Shown here: in pieces, positions 1 to 7,627 of the stretch
How positions within the stretch are numbered: the stretch's first letter is position 1
Layout: each line of letters opens with the position of its first letter
Source of the DNA: Pseudonocardia endophytica
GTDB lineage: Bacteria > Actinomycetota > Actinomycetes > Mycobacteriales > Pseudonocardiaceae
Direction: 5' to 3'
DNA: 64,000 bases
Assembly (NCBI RefSeq): GCF_004339565.1
Contig: NZ_SMFZ01000001.1
Location: 1,984,001 to 2,048,000, forward strand
Notes under the pieces: model-generated
The model's input: only the letters and a program-made list of their open reading frames with translations
Told to the model about the DNA's origin: nothing
Database searches by the model: none
Program-made: the position numbers and the translations under genes

Positions 1-12
1 CGATCGTCGGCC

Positions 13-729
13 ATGAGCAGTGCACCGCGCGGCACCGGCCGCGGACGGGCCGGCACGGCGCGCCGCGAGCTCGTCGAGAACGAGCTCTTCGAGCAGGCCA
101 CCCGGCTGTTCGCCGAGCGCGGATTCGCCGGGACCAGCCTGCAGGACATCGCCGACGCACTGGGCATCACGCGCCCCGCGCTCTACTACTACGTCAAGAG
201 CAAGGACGAGCTGCTCGCCCGGCTCGTCACCGAGGTCACCGACGGCCCGCTGAACGAGCTGAACGACCTCGTGGCCCGCGAGGGCGGCGACCCGGTCGCG
301 ATGCTGCGCGGCGTCGTCCAGGTGATCGTCCGGCGCCGCACGACGCAGCCCGCCCGGTTCCGCCTGCTCATCCGCTCCGAGGCCGAACTGCCGGACGAGC
401 TCACCGAGGCGTACGCCGAGAGCAGGCGCGCCGTGCTGAAGGTGATCACCGGCATCGTCGACGACGGGGTGCGGGCCGGTGTGTTCCGGCCGGTGGACGC
501 CCGGATGGCGGCGCTCGGCGTGCTCGGCATGTGCAACTGGGTGGCCTGGTGGTTCGACCCGCACCGCCGGGGCGCCGACGCGGATGCGGTGATCGCCCAG
601 TTCGCGGACATGGCCGTCGGGGCGCTGCACCGCACGGAGCACCACGCGCTGGACGGCGAGGGACCCGGCGCCGCGCTGAAGATGCTGCGCCAGGACCTGG
701 ACCACCTCGAGAGGATGCTCGACCTCTGA
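13..729 (+). CDS. TetR/AcrR family transcriptional regulator
   Basis: One-component repressor of the TetR family, 238 aa. The N-terminal helix-turn-helix is clear at about residues 25-70 (LFAERGFAGTSLQDIADALG followed by RPALYYYVKSKDEL, the YYY/F-x-K-x-L signature of the family). The rest is an all-helical ligand-binding and dimerisation domain with no diagnostic residues, so the inducer cannot be read. The ATG is used as start; only 12 bases of upstream sequence are in the window, so the promoter is not visible. It lies 91 bp before a coupled three-gene operon in the same direction, and an interrupted palindrome in that gap is a plausible operator. It may control the operon, itself, or a gene upstream of the window. 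Confidence 0.93.
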   Translation: MSSAPRGTGRGRAGTARRELVENELFEQATRLFAERGFAGTSLQDIADALGITRPALYYYVKSKDELLARLVTEVTDGPLNELNDLVAREGGDPVAMLRGVVQVIVRRRTTQPARFRLLIRSEAELPDELTEAYAESRRAVLKVITGIVDDGVRAGVFRPVDARMAALGVLGMCNWVAWWFDPHRRGADADAVIAQFADMAVGALHRTEHHALDGEGPGAALKMLRQDLDHLERMLDL

Positions 730-752
730 CTCCTGACTCATCCGTCGAACTG

Positions 753-768
753 TTGACGTAAGCGTCGA
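753..768. promoter_or_regulatory. Candidate TetR-type operator
   Basis: TTGACGTAAGCGTCGA is an interrupted palindrome with GACG/CGTC arms around TAAG, and the outer bases are also nearly symmetric. It lies in the short gap between the TetR gene and the VOC operon, the expected place for a local repressor site. Assignment to this TetR is inference. Confidence 0.4.
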
Positions 769-820
769 GACCCGCGTACCGTCGACGTCAGTTCGGCAGG
801 ACCATGCGCAGGAGGCGGAC

Positions 821-1465
821 ATGACGGAGCGGGACCACCGCGTACAGGGCGTCGACCACGCCGCGTTCCCCACGTTCGACCCGGCGGGGACCGTCCGGTT
901 CTACCGGGACGTCCTCGGCTTCCCGGTCGTGCACTCGATCTGCGCGGCGGGCTGGGGCCCGGAGGACCACCCGGACTTCATCCACTTCTTCTTCGACATC
1001 GGCAACGACGACCGTCTGGCGTTCTTCTACTACTTCGGCACCGACCCGACGATCGCCGGCACCCGGACCGCGAAGGGCGACGTCTACGCCCGCTTCGGCG
1101 ACGACGTCCCGGAGTACTTCGTGCGCTCGCGGCACCTCGCGATCCACGTCGACTCGGAGGAGGACCTGCTGGAGTACCGCCGCCGCCTCGACGAGAGCGC
1201 GTGGCCGGTGGAGATGCAGATCCGGCACGAGACGATCGAGTCGATCTACACGCACGACCCGAACGGCTACATGTTCGAGATCACGCGGGCGATGCGGCCG
1301 GTCACGCCGCAGGAGGACCTGGACGCGGAGCTGACGATCGACGCGCTGCTCGACGTCGTCGCCGAGCCGGAGCCGACGTTCGGCAAGCTGCTCGCGCGCA
1401 AGGCCGAGCTGATCGTCGAGCGGGCCGGAGCGTGGGAGGAGCAGCAGGCGGGAGCGGTGCGATGA
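821..1465 (+). CDS. VOC family (glyoxalase/dioxygenase fold) protein
   Basis: Member of the vicinal oxygen chelate superfamily, 214 aa. Two beta-alpha-beta-beta-beta modules are recognisable. The first opens with VDHAAFPTFD (His13) and VRFYRDVLGFPVV. The second holds HLAIHVDSEED and ends with THDPNGYMFEIT, so His13, His105 or His109 and Glu153 are the likely metal ligands. The family includes glyoxalases, extradiol dioxygenases and fosfomycin-type resistance enzymes; the substrate cannot be read here. A C-terminal helical tail of about 55 residues is extra to the core fold. Start ATG has an AGGAGG site (centre about 813). It is first in a tight operon, its stop overlapping the next ATG by 4 bases, so it probably works on the same substrate as the hydrolase two genes downstream. 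Confidence 0.88.
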   Translation: MTERDHRVQGVDHAAFPTFDPAGTVRFYRDVLGFPVVHSICAAGWGPEDHPDFIHFFFDIGNDDRLAFFYYFGTDPTIAGTRTAKGDVYARFGDDVPEYFVRSRHLAIHVDSEEDLLEYRRRLDESAWPVEMQIRHETIESIYTHDPNGYMFEITRAMRPVTPQEDLDAELTIDALLDVVAEPEPTFGKLLARKAELIVERAGAWEEQQAGAVR

Positions 1466-1710
1466 CCGTCCTCTACGTCCTCGACGTCCCGGAGAACACG
1501 TCGGTCGCCAAGGTCGCGGCCGAGGACCCGGCGGTCACCGTGGGCCGGATCGGGCCGTACTTCGCGATCAGCTCCGACGGCGCAGTCGTCGTCGACCGGC
1601 GCTCGACCGACTGCCGGCACGCCGTCTGGTACTCCGCGGTCGCCGGCGTCTCCCGGGACGCGCACATCACCCAGCACGACAAGGACGCGCTGCGGGTGGA
1701 ACCGGTATGA
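1462..1710 (+). CDS. Small conserved-looking protein in the VOC/hydrolase operon
   Basis: 82-aa protein starting at an ATG that overlaps the upstream stop (ATGA) and ending in another ATGA overlap with the hydrolase, so translation of all three genes is likely coupled. The sequence begins MTVLYVLDVPENTSVAKVAA, has a central GPYFAISSDGAVVVDRR and ends near HITQHDKDALRVEPV. It has one Cys (STDCRHAVWYS) and a His-Asp cluster near the end. There is no transmembrane segment or signal peptide. I do not recognise the family. Position between a VOC enzyme and a hydrolase suggests an accessory subunit or small enzyme of the same pathway, which is inference. Confidence 0.8.
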   Translation: MTVLYVLDVPENTSVAKVAAEDPAVTVGRIGPYFAISSDGAVVVDRRSTDCRHAVWYSAVAGVSRDAHITQHDKDALRVEPV

Positions 1711-2957
1711 CGGCCTCCACCCGCGGGCTCGGGGCGGGTCGCTACCTCGCGGCCGGCGAGCGTCCGGAGTCGACGGTCACGTCCGTGCACGAGCTGGCCA
1801 CATCGGACGGTGCGACGGTCCGTGGTGTCCTGGCCACCGTGCCCGGCGCGACCACGGTGGTCTGCCTGATGCACCCGCGCCAGGACGTCACGTTCCACGC
1901 GCTCGTCCCGTTGCTGCTGGCCACCGGCGTCGCGGTGTGGACGCAGCACACCCGGTCGGTGAACAACGACCTGACGCTCGTGCACGAGCAGGCGCTGCTC
2001 GACGTCGCGGCAGGGCAGGTCTTCCTGCGCGAGCGCGGGTTCGACTCGGTGGTCACGCTCGGGCACTCCGGCGGCGGCACGCTGTTCGCGTTCTACCTGG
2101 AGCAGGCCGGGCTCGACCCGGCCGCGCGGCTGGCCCGCACGCCCGGCGATCGCCCGACCGGTCTCGCCGACGCCGAGCTGCCGCTCGCGGACGGCGCCGT
2201 GTTCCTCGCCCCGCACCCGGGCCAGGGCCGGCTGCTGCTCGGGTGCATCGACCCGTCCGTCGCCGACGAGTCGGACCCGCTGTCGGTCGTGCCGGAGCTC
2301 GATCCGTTCGACCCGGCGAACGGGTTCGCCGAGCCGCCCCGCAGCGCGCACTACTCCGAGGAGTTCCTCGCCCGCTACCGCGCGGCCCAGCGCGACCGGG
2401 TCGCCCGGATCGACGCCGTCGCCCGCGAGCACCTGGCCCGCACGGCGTCGGCGCGCGCCGCCCACAAGGAGAGCGGCCGGGCCGCGGACCGGCGCAGGGC
2501 GCTCGCCCCGAAAATGATCACGGTGTTCCGCACGGACGCCGACCCGCGCACCGTCGACCTCGGCATCGACCCGAGCGAGCGGCCGTACGGCTCGCTGTTC
2601 GGGAAGCGGCCCGACCTGATCAACTACGGGCAGGTCGGCTTCGGCCGGCTCACCACGCCGGAGGCGTGGCTGTCCACCTGGTCCGGCCTCTCGTCGAACG
2701 CGGACTTCGTGCGCTGCGCGCCCGGTGTCACCGTTCCGACGCTGTTCGTCGAGCTGACCGGCGACCAGGCCGCGTTCCCGTCGGACACCCGCGCCATGAT
2801 CGACGCACTCGGCGCGGCGGACCTGACGACGGCGACGGTCCGCGGCCTGCACTTCGGCGGCGCCCTCTCCGACGGCGAACCGACCGGCAACGTGCTGGCC
2901 GCCTCCGAGATCGCCGGGTGGCTGGGCACGCGGCACGCGCTCGCGCCGCCCCGGTAG
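1707..2957 (+). CDS. Alpha/beta-hydrolase fold protein
   Basis: 416-aa alpha/beta hydrolase. The nucleophile elbow GHSGGG (Ser near residue 118) follows a beta strand (DSVVTL), and an oxyanion-type loop (CLMHPRQDVTFH) lies at about residues 52-65. The C-terminal part has VPTLFVELTGDQAAFP (candidate acid) and GLHFGGALSDGE (candidate catalytic His). It is longer than the usual 280-320 aa because of an inserted Arg/Ala-rich helical segment at about residues 215-265, probably a lid. Last gene of the ATGA-coupled VOC operon. Esterase, lactonase or C-C hydrolase activity are all possible; a C-C hydrolase would fit a VOC dioxygenase partner, but nothing in the sequence proves it. Confidence 0.85.
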   Translation: MTASTRGLGAGRYLAAGERPESTVTSVHELATSDGATVRGVLATVPGATTVVCLMHPRQDVTFHALVPLLLATGVAVWTQHTRSVNNDLTLVHEQALLDVAAGQVFLRERGFDSVVTLGHSGGGTLFAFYLEQAGLDPAARLARTPGDRPTGLADAELPLADGAVFLAPHPGQGRLLLGCIDPSVADESDPLSVVPELDPFDPANGFAEPPRSAHYSEEFLARYRAAQRDRVARIDAVAREHLARTASARAAHKESGRAADRRRALAPKMITVFRTDADPRTVDLGIDPSERPYGSLFGKRPDLINYGQVGFGRLTTPEAWLSTWSGLSSNADFVRCAPGVTVPTLFVELTGDQAAFPSDTRAMIDALGAADLTTATVRGLHFGGALSDGEPTGNVLAASEIAGWLGTRHALAPPR

Positions 2958-3130
2958 CCCCGGGGCGCGCCGTCCGGCGGTGCATCCACTCCGACGGCGG
3001 CCCCCGCACGCGCCACGAGGTCCGGAGTGGTCCGGTCGTGGGACACCACGGGAGCCCGATCCCGCACGGCGGCGGCCGCATGACGCCGGTCACCCTCCGG
3101 TCCGGGAGACGGCCCGTGGCCGCGGTGTCC

Positions 3131-3136
3131 TACCGT
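3131..3136 (+). promoter_or_regulatory. Possible -10 box of the sigma/Asp23 operon
   Basis: TACCGT fits the actinobacterial TANNNT -10 pattern and lies about 50 bases before the sigma-factor start. The whole 231-bp gap before the sigma gene contains no ORF I can support. An imperfect GTGGT...ACCAC dyad occurs at about 3023-3045. Confidence 0.3.
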
Positions 3137-3188
3137 GCTCACGCAGAGACCACGCGCCGGACGAGGTGGCTGCAGGAGGACCGTCGAG

Positions 3189-3749
3189 ATGGCCGACAGG
3201 GGTGGTCGGGACGGCCTGGACGAGCAGGCCGACGACTGGCTCATCTCCAAGGCACGGACCGGCGACGTCGACGCCTACGAGGTGCTGGTCCGCAGGCACC
3301 GCACGCGCATCTACCGGATCGCCCTGCGCATGCTGTCCGACCCGCACGACGCCGAGGACGTCGCCCAGGACGTCGTCATCCAGCTCTGGACGGCGCTGGT
3401 GGGCTTCGCCGGCGAGAGCTCGTTCACCACGTGGCTCTACCGGGTCGTGGTGAACCGCTGCCTGAACACGGTTCGACGCCGAAAGCCCACCCGGGAAATA
3501 CTCGAGACCGACGCCCCTGCCGAGGCGGGAGCCGACGAGCAGGTGCTGGCCCGCGACCGCGCGCGGGCGGTCATGGCCGCGGTCGCGGACCTGCCCGACG
3601 ACCAGCGCGCGGTGCTGGTCCTGCACCAGTTCGAAGGCCTGACCTACCAGGAGGTGGCGACGATCCTGCGCCTGAGCGAGCCGACGGTCCGCGGGCGGTT
3701 GCACCGGGCCCGTCGCAGCCTGATGGAGTCCCTGCGGAGCTGGTCGTGA
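3189..3749 (+). CDS. ECF (sigma-70 family) RNA polymerase sigma factor
   Basis: 186-aa extracytoplasmic-function sigma factor. Region 2 runs from VLVRRHRTRIYRIALRML through DAEDVAQDVVIQLW and FTTWLYRVVVNRCLN. Region 4 is LPDDQRAVLVLHQFEGLTY and EVATILRLSEPTVRGRLHRAR, a textbook sigma-4 HTH. The start chosen is the ATG placed 8 bases after AGGAGGA (3174-3180); an in-frame ATG further upstream has no ribosome site. Its stop overlaps the GTG of the following zinc-finger/Asp23 gene by 4 bases, so the two are translationally coupled and the neighbour is the probable cognate regulator. Envelope or redox stress is the likely signal (inference from the partner). Confidence 0.93.
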   Translation: MADRGGRDGLDEQADDWLISKARTGDVDAYEVLVRRHRTRIYRIALRMLSDPHDAEDVAQDVVIQLWTALVGFAGESSFTTWLYRVVVNRCLNTVRRRKPTREILETDAPAEAGADEQVLARDRARAVMAAVADLPDDQRAVLVLHQFEGLTYQEVATILRLSEPTVRGRLHRARRSLMESLRSWS

Positions 3750-4306
3750 CGGCTGCAGAGCGACTCACGTGCGGACGCGACGCGGACGCGATCCTGGAGC
3801 AGGTCGCGGAGGGCCGTGCCGCCGAGCGGGACGACCACCAGCTCGACTGCCCGCACTGCCAGGCAGCGCTCGGCGAGTACGACCGGCTCTGGGCGCCGGT
3901 CCGGGAGTCGGCCGCGGAGCCGGTCGCCGTGCCGGACAGCGTCGTCGAGACCGCGCTCGGGAAGATCCGGGCGGCGATGGCGCGCCCGGACTTCGGGCTG
4001 ATCGAGTCACCGCAGGGCGTCACGCGGATCTCCGCACGCGTCGTCGTCGCGGCCGCGCGGCGGGGCGCGCAGGAGATCCCCGGGGTCCGGGTCGCGCTGT
4101 CGAAGGAGGTCGACGAGCCGGGCCGGGTCACGGCGGGGGTCGCCGGCACGAGCACGGCCATCCAGATCACGCTGGCCGCGGACTACGGCCACGACCTCGT
4201 CGCGCTCGGCGAACAGGTCCGCGGCGCCGTGAGCGACACCGTCCGCCGGCTGACCGGTCTGGAGCCCGCGCACGTCACCGTGGTGATCGACGACGTGTTC
4301 CGCTGA
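3746..4306 (+). CDS. Zinc-finger (anti-sigma-like) Asp23/Gls24 family envelope-stress protein
   Basis: 186 aa, GTG start inside the sigma-factor stop (GTGA). The N-terminal third carries HQLDCPHCQAAL, close to the HxxxCxxC zinc-binding core of ZAS anti-sigma factors, here with spacing His-x3-Cys-x2-Cys. The C-terminal two thirds (about 88-186) match the Asp23/Gls24 fold: ISARVVVAAARRGAQEIPGV, a central strand pair, GHDLVALGEQVRGAVSDTV and GLEPAHVTVVIDDV. There is no transmembrane helix, so sequestration would be cytosolic. The coupling with an ECF gene supports a sigma-binding role for the first domain and an envelope-homeostasis role for the second. A second, shorter Asp23-like gene lies at 16066. 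Confidence 0.82.
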   Translation: MTAAERLTCGRDADAILEQVAEGRAAERDDHQLDCPHCQAALGEYDRLWAPVRESAAEPVAVPDSVVETALGKIRAAMARPDFGLIESPQGVTRISARVVVAAARRGAQEIPGVRVALSKEVDEPGRVTAGVAGTSTAIQITLAADYGHDLVALGEQVRGAVSDTVRRLTGLEPAHVTVVIDDVFR

Positions 4307-4327
4307 GTCCCGCCGGTCGCCTTTCTC

Positions 4328-4355
4328 GGCAGTGAGTGCCAACAAAGTCTAGGAT
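4328..4355 (+). promoter_or_regulatory. GGCA-N5-TGCC operator with -10 box, leaderless P450 promoter
   Basis: GGCAGTGAGTGCC (4328-4340) is followed 22 bases from its first base by TAGGAT (4350-4355), a TANNNT -10 box. The GTG start of the P450 is only 6 bases after the box and no Shine-Dalgarno is present, so the transcript is probably leaderless. The palindrome covers the -35 region, as a repressor site would. The same arrangement recurs at 60665-60692 and, slightly tighter, at 37305-37330 on the other strand. Confidence 0.6.
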
Positions 4356-4361
4356 GGCCGT

Positions 4362-5591
4362 GTGACCGCACCGCGCACGCCGACGATCAGCCGTCCGTTG
4401 CCGCCGGAACTCCTCGAGCGGGACCTCCGCTGCCCGTTCGACCCGCCAGCGGAGCTGCGCCGCCTGCACGCCGAGGCCCCAGTCGCACGGACCCGCCTGG
4501 CGAACGGGAACGAGGTGTGGGTGGTGACCGGCTACGACGAGGCCCGCGCCGTGCTCGCGGACACGCGGTTCAGCTCGGACTCGTTCCGGCGGGCGGACGC
4601 GACCCGTCCGGAGCCACCGCTCGGCCCGGACGAGCCCCGCGGCGACGGGATGTTCATCTTCATGGACCCGCCGGAGCACACGCGGCTGCGCCGGCTGCTG
4701 ATCGGCCAGTTCACCGTGCGCCGGATGCGGGCGCTGGAGGAGCGCGTCCGGGAGATCGCCACCGACCTGATCACGGCCATGCGCGACGGCGGGGACCGGG
4801 CCGACCTGGTGCCGTCGTTCTCGCTGCCGCTGCCGTCGCTGGTGATCTGCGAGCTGCTCGGCGTCGACTACGCCGACCGCGCCGAGTTCCAGGACCGCAC
4901 GGCCGTCGCGCTGAACCTGAACGCGAGCGACACCGAGCGCGCCGAGGCGAGCGCCGCGATCTACCGCTTCATGCAGGGACTGGTCGCGCAGAAGCGCGAG
5001 CACCCGGCCGACGACCTGCTCTCCGGCCTCGTGCACGACACCGAGGCCGCGCTGACCGACCGGGAGCTCGTGGACATCGCGGTCACCCTGCTCGGCGCCG
5101 GGCACGAGACGACCGCGAACATGCTCGCGCTCGGCACGTACGCCCTGCTGGAGCACCCCGACCAGCTCGCCGCGCTGCGCGACGACCCGGAGCTCGGGGA
5201 CTCGGCCGTCGAGGAGCTCCTGCGCTACCTGTCGATCATCCACACCGGACCGAAGCGGGTCGCCACCGAGGACGTGGAGCTGGGTGGGGTCACGGTCGCG
5301 GCCGGGGACACGGTGCTCGTCTCGGTGCCGGAGACCAACCGGGACGCCGGGCACTGGCCGGAGCCGGAACGGCTCGACCTGAGCCGCGGACGCACGCCGC
5401 ACCTGGCGTTCGGGCACGGCGTGCACCAGTGCCTCGGCCAGCAGCTGGCGCGCGTGGAGCTGAAGATCGGGCTCACCGAACTGCTCGCCCGCCTGCCCGG
5501 CCTGCGCCTGGACGTCCCGGCCGCGGAGGTCCCGCTGCGCACGGACATGATCGTGTTCGGAGTGCACGCACTGCCGGTGGCCTGGGACTGA
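4362..5591 (+). CDS. Cytochrome P450 (CYP107-like)
   Basis: 409-aa soluble bacterial P450. The I-helix oxygen-activation motif is LLGAGHETTANML (about residue 245), the K-helix ExxR is EELLRYL, and the heme-thiolate loop is FGHGVHQCLGQQLAR with Cys near residue 356. FMDPPEHTRLRRLL is the typical C-helix segment. It needs a ferredoxin and ferredoxin reductase; none is adjacent, though a ferredoxin gene lies at 61952. GTG start placed directly after a -10 box, so translation is likely leaderless. Its stop is one base from the stop of the convergent erythromycin-esterase-like gene. It resembles the P450 at 7628 closely enough to be a paralogue. Substrate unknown. Confidence 0.95.
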   Translation: MTAPRTPTISRPLPPELLERDLRCPFDPPAELRRLHAEAPVARTRLANGNEVWVVTGYDEARAVLADTRFSSDSFRRADATRPEPPLGPDEPRGDGMFIFMDPPEHTRLRRLLIGQFTVRRMRALEERVREIATDLITAMRDGGDRADLVPSFSLPLPSLVICELLGVDYADRAEFQDRTAVALNLNASDTERAEASAAIYRFMQGLVAQKREHPADDLLSGLVHDTEAALTDRELVDIAVTLLGAGHETTANMLALGTYALLEHPDQLAALRDDPELGDSAVEELLRYLSIIHTGPKRVATEDVELGGVTVAAGDTVLVSVPETNRDAGHWPEPERLDLSRGRTPHLAFGHGVHQCLGQQLARVELKIGLTELLARLPGLRLDVPAAEVPLRTDMIVFGVHALPVAWD

Positions 5592-5592
5592 G

Positions 5593-6732
5593 CTACCGGG
5601 CGTCGGGCACGAACAGCACGGCGTCCAGCTCGTCGAGCACGGCGTCGTCGAGCGGGAAGTAGGCCGGGCTCGTCGTCGCCCGCCTCGGGCGGCCGCGCGG
5701 GATCGCGCCCGTCGGGACGACGCGGGCCTCCTGCGCGGCGAGCCACGCCTCGATCGTGTCCTGGCCGGCGTCCTCGACCCCGTCGAGACGGCCCACGGCG
5801 GTGCCGACGGCCAGGTAGTCGGCACCGAGGCGGTCCGACAGGTGGGCGCCCGCCGGCTGCCATCCGACGTCCATCGGTCCCATCGCCATCCGCGCCGACC
5901 CGGTGCGCAGGTGCAGGTTGTGCCCGGACGCCAGCGTCCGCCGGCGGGCGGACAGTGCCTGCAGGTTGTCGGCCATCATCGCGTCGCGCAGGCCGGACAG
6001 CCGGCTCCAGCGGAGCGCGTCCGCGAGCGGCTCGGCCATCGCGGAGTGGTAGGCGAGCAGGCCGGTCGCGCACCGGGCGGCGAGCGCGGCATCGTCGACG
6101 GCGTCCCGGCCGGCCACCGGCACCAGCGCCGGGATCGTGCAGGTCAGCGTGCGGGCGAGATCGTCGGCCAGCGTCCGCAGCTCCCGGACCCGGTCCTGCG
6201 ACCCGACCGAGCGCGATGCGTCCGTCGCGGCGGCCGGGTCGATCCACGGTGCATCGTCGCCGAGCAGCCCGTCGAGCGTGTCCCAGCCGGCGACCGGGAC
6301 CCCGTGATCGGTCAGGAACGCGTGCAGGTGCGCCAGCGTCGCACGTGGACTCTCGGCGAACATCATCTCCAGCGGCCCGTCGAACCCGGTGACGTGCACC
6401 TGGCCCTCGGGTGCCCGGCCGGCGTTGTGCGTTCGGGCCCACTCGAGCAGCTCGCGGTTCGGCGCGAACCGGCCGAAGTCGTGCGTGATGCCGCGGGCCA
6501 GCACGTCGTCGAGATCACCCGGCCCGCCGCGGACCCAGGCGTCGACGAGGCGCCCGGCCCAGCTGCTGCTCTCCAGCGCGATCGTGCGGAAGCCCGCGTG
6601 CTCGACGAGGTGGCGGAGCACGTCGTTGCGGCTGCGGCCGAACGCGTCCGACCCGTGCAGCGGCTCGCCGAGGCCGATCAGCCGCGGGAGCGAGGGGGCC
6701 GTGTCCAGTACCAGCTGACCGGGGGTGCTCAT
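5593..6732 (-). CDS. Erythromycin esterase family protein
   Basis: 379-aa member of the erythromycin-esterase (Ere/EreC-like) family. The N-terminal GLGEPLHGSDAF carries the family's catalytic His in the GE-x-x-HG motif, and TIALESSSW holds the following Glu region. Downstream, RTLASGHNLHL and ADYLAVGTA are further conserved-looking blocks. Established members hydrolyse macrolide lactones, but most chromosomal homologues have untested substrates, so resistance should not be assumed. The ATG giving MSTPGQL is used; a longer frame upstream lacks a ribosome site. It is divergent from a MerR-type regulator 52 bp away, a pairing seen often in actinobacteria and suggesting direct control. Confidence 0.88.
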   Translation of the reverse strand: MSTPGQLVLDTAPSLPRLIGLGEPLHGSDAFGRSRNDVLRHLVEHAGFRTIALESSSWAGRLVDAWVRGGPGDLDDVLARGITHDFGRFAPNRELLEWARTHNAGRAPEGQVHVTGFDGPLEMMFAESPRATLAHLHAFLTDHGVPVAGWDTLDGLLGDDAPWIDPAAATDASRSVGSQDRVRELRTLADDLARTLTCTIPALVPVAGRDAVDDAALAARCATGLLAYHSAMAEPLADALRWSRLSGLRDAMMADNLQALSARRRTLASGHNLHLRTGSARMAMGPMDVGWQPAGAHLSDRLGADYLAVGTAVGRLDGVEDAGQDTIEAWLAAQEARVVPTGAIPRGRPRRATTSPAYFPLDDAVLDELDAVLFVPDAR

Positions 6733-6784
6733 GTGATTCGACGGTATCGTTGAACACTCGATTGGCACTTCTGCCGCTTTGACC

Positions 6785-7504
6785 ATGAGACACACCAGAC
6801 AACCCTCAACCGGAGGAACACTGCGACCGATCGACCTGGCCCGCGAGCACGGCCTGTCGACGCAGGCCGTCCGGAACTACGAGGACGCCGGCGTGCTGCC
6901 CGCGGCAGGCCGCAGGCCGTCCGGGTATCGCTCGTACACCGACCGGCACGCTGCCGCGCTGCGCGCGTTCCTCGCGCTCGTCGCAGGCCACGGACACGCG
7001 GCCGCGCGGGCGATCATGGCGGCGGCCGTCGAGGGGCGGATCGGCGACGCGCTCGAGCTCGTCGACCGCGGCCACGTCGACCTGCTCGACCGGCGCCGGG
7101 TCCTCGACGGCGTGCAGCGGGCCCTCGCGGGTCTGTCCGGTGTGGACGGGTCACCCCACGGGGACGACCGTCCGATCCCGGTCGGCGCACTCGCCCACCG
7201 GGTCGGGCTCCGGCCGGCGACGCTCCGGCGATGGGAGCGAGCCGGGCTGCTGCGCCCGGCGCGGGACCGTGCCGGCCACCGCCTCTACGGCGCGGCGGAC
7301 GTCCGGGACGCGCACGTGATCCGCGAGCTGCGCCGCGGCGGGCATCCGCTCGCGCGGATCGGTCCGCTGCTCGACGAGCTACGGGACGCCGGGAACACCA
7401 CGGCACTCGCCGACGCGCTCGCCGAACGCCGCGAGGCGCTCACCGCCCGCGCTCGCGCCATGCTGCGCGGGGCGGGCCTGCTGGACGCGTTCCTTGCGAC
7501 CTAG
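6785..7504 (+). CDS. MerR family regulator with two HTH domains (TioE-like)
   Basis: About 240 aa with a duplicated MerR DNA-binding domain. The first copy is RPIDLAREHGLSTQAVRNYEDAGVLP with GYRSYTDRHAAALRAF. The second is IPVGALAHRVGLRPATLRRWERAGLLRP with GHRLYGAADVRDAHVIRELRRGGHPLARI. No effector domain or cysteine sensor follows, which fits the TioE-type subgroup. Start is uncertain: a TTG at 6779, the ATG at 6785, or a CTG at 6821 that is preceded by GGAGG and would begin exactly at the first domain. Divergent from the erythromycin-esterase-like gene, its likely target. Confidence 0.88.
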   Translation: MRHTRQPSTGGTLRPIDLAREHGLSTQAVRNYEDAGVLPAAGRRPSGYRSYTDRHAAALRAFLALVAGHGHAAARAIMAAAVEGRIGDALELVDRGHVDLLDRRRVLDGVQRALAGLSGVDGSPHGDDRPIPVGALAHRVGLRPATLRRWERAGLLRPARDRAGHRLYGAADVRDAHVIRELRRGGHPLARIGPLLDELRDAGNTTALADALAERREALTARARAMLRGAGLLDAFLAT

Positions 7505-7627
7505 GAGACCTTCTCCGCCTCGGCCACCCGCTTCACGACCTCCAGCACGCTGTCCGGGTTCAGCGACATCGTGTCGATTGCGCACGACGTTCTCGCCGAG
7601 CCCCCACGCCGCGTTGAGCACCATCGA
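7501..7627 (-). pseudogene. Deletion scar of a PEP synthase / PEP-utilising enzyme gene
   Basis: Immediately after the P450 stop, the minus strand reads SMVLNAAWGLGENVV, which matches the conserved SYGLGENVVQGAV-type motif of phosphoenolpyruvate synthase (PpsA) N-terminal domains. After a +1 frame change it reads AIDTMSLNPDSVLEVVKRVA and EAEKVS, then stops; this matches the extreme C-terminus of the same family (GIDSISLNPD...). So roughly 40 codons survive from two distant parts of a protein that is normally about 800 aa. The likely event is a large out-of-frame internal deletion. A rifampicin phosphotransferase-like relative is an alternative parent. There are no flanking repeats that I can see to explain the deletion. 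Confidence 0.7.

Noticed and set aside
6765-6776. GGCACTTCTGCC near the MerR start as a fourth copy of the P450/MftD operator
   Set aside because: The spacing between GGCA and TGCC is four, not five, and no -10 box lies at the right distance.
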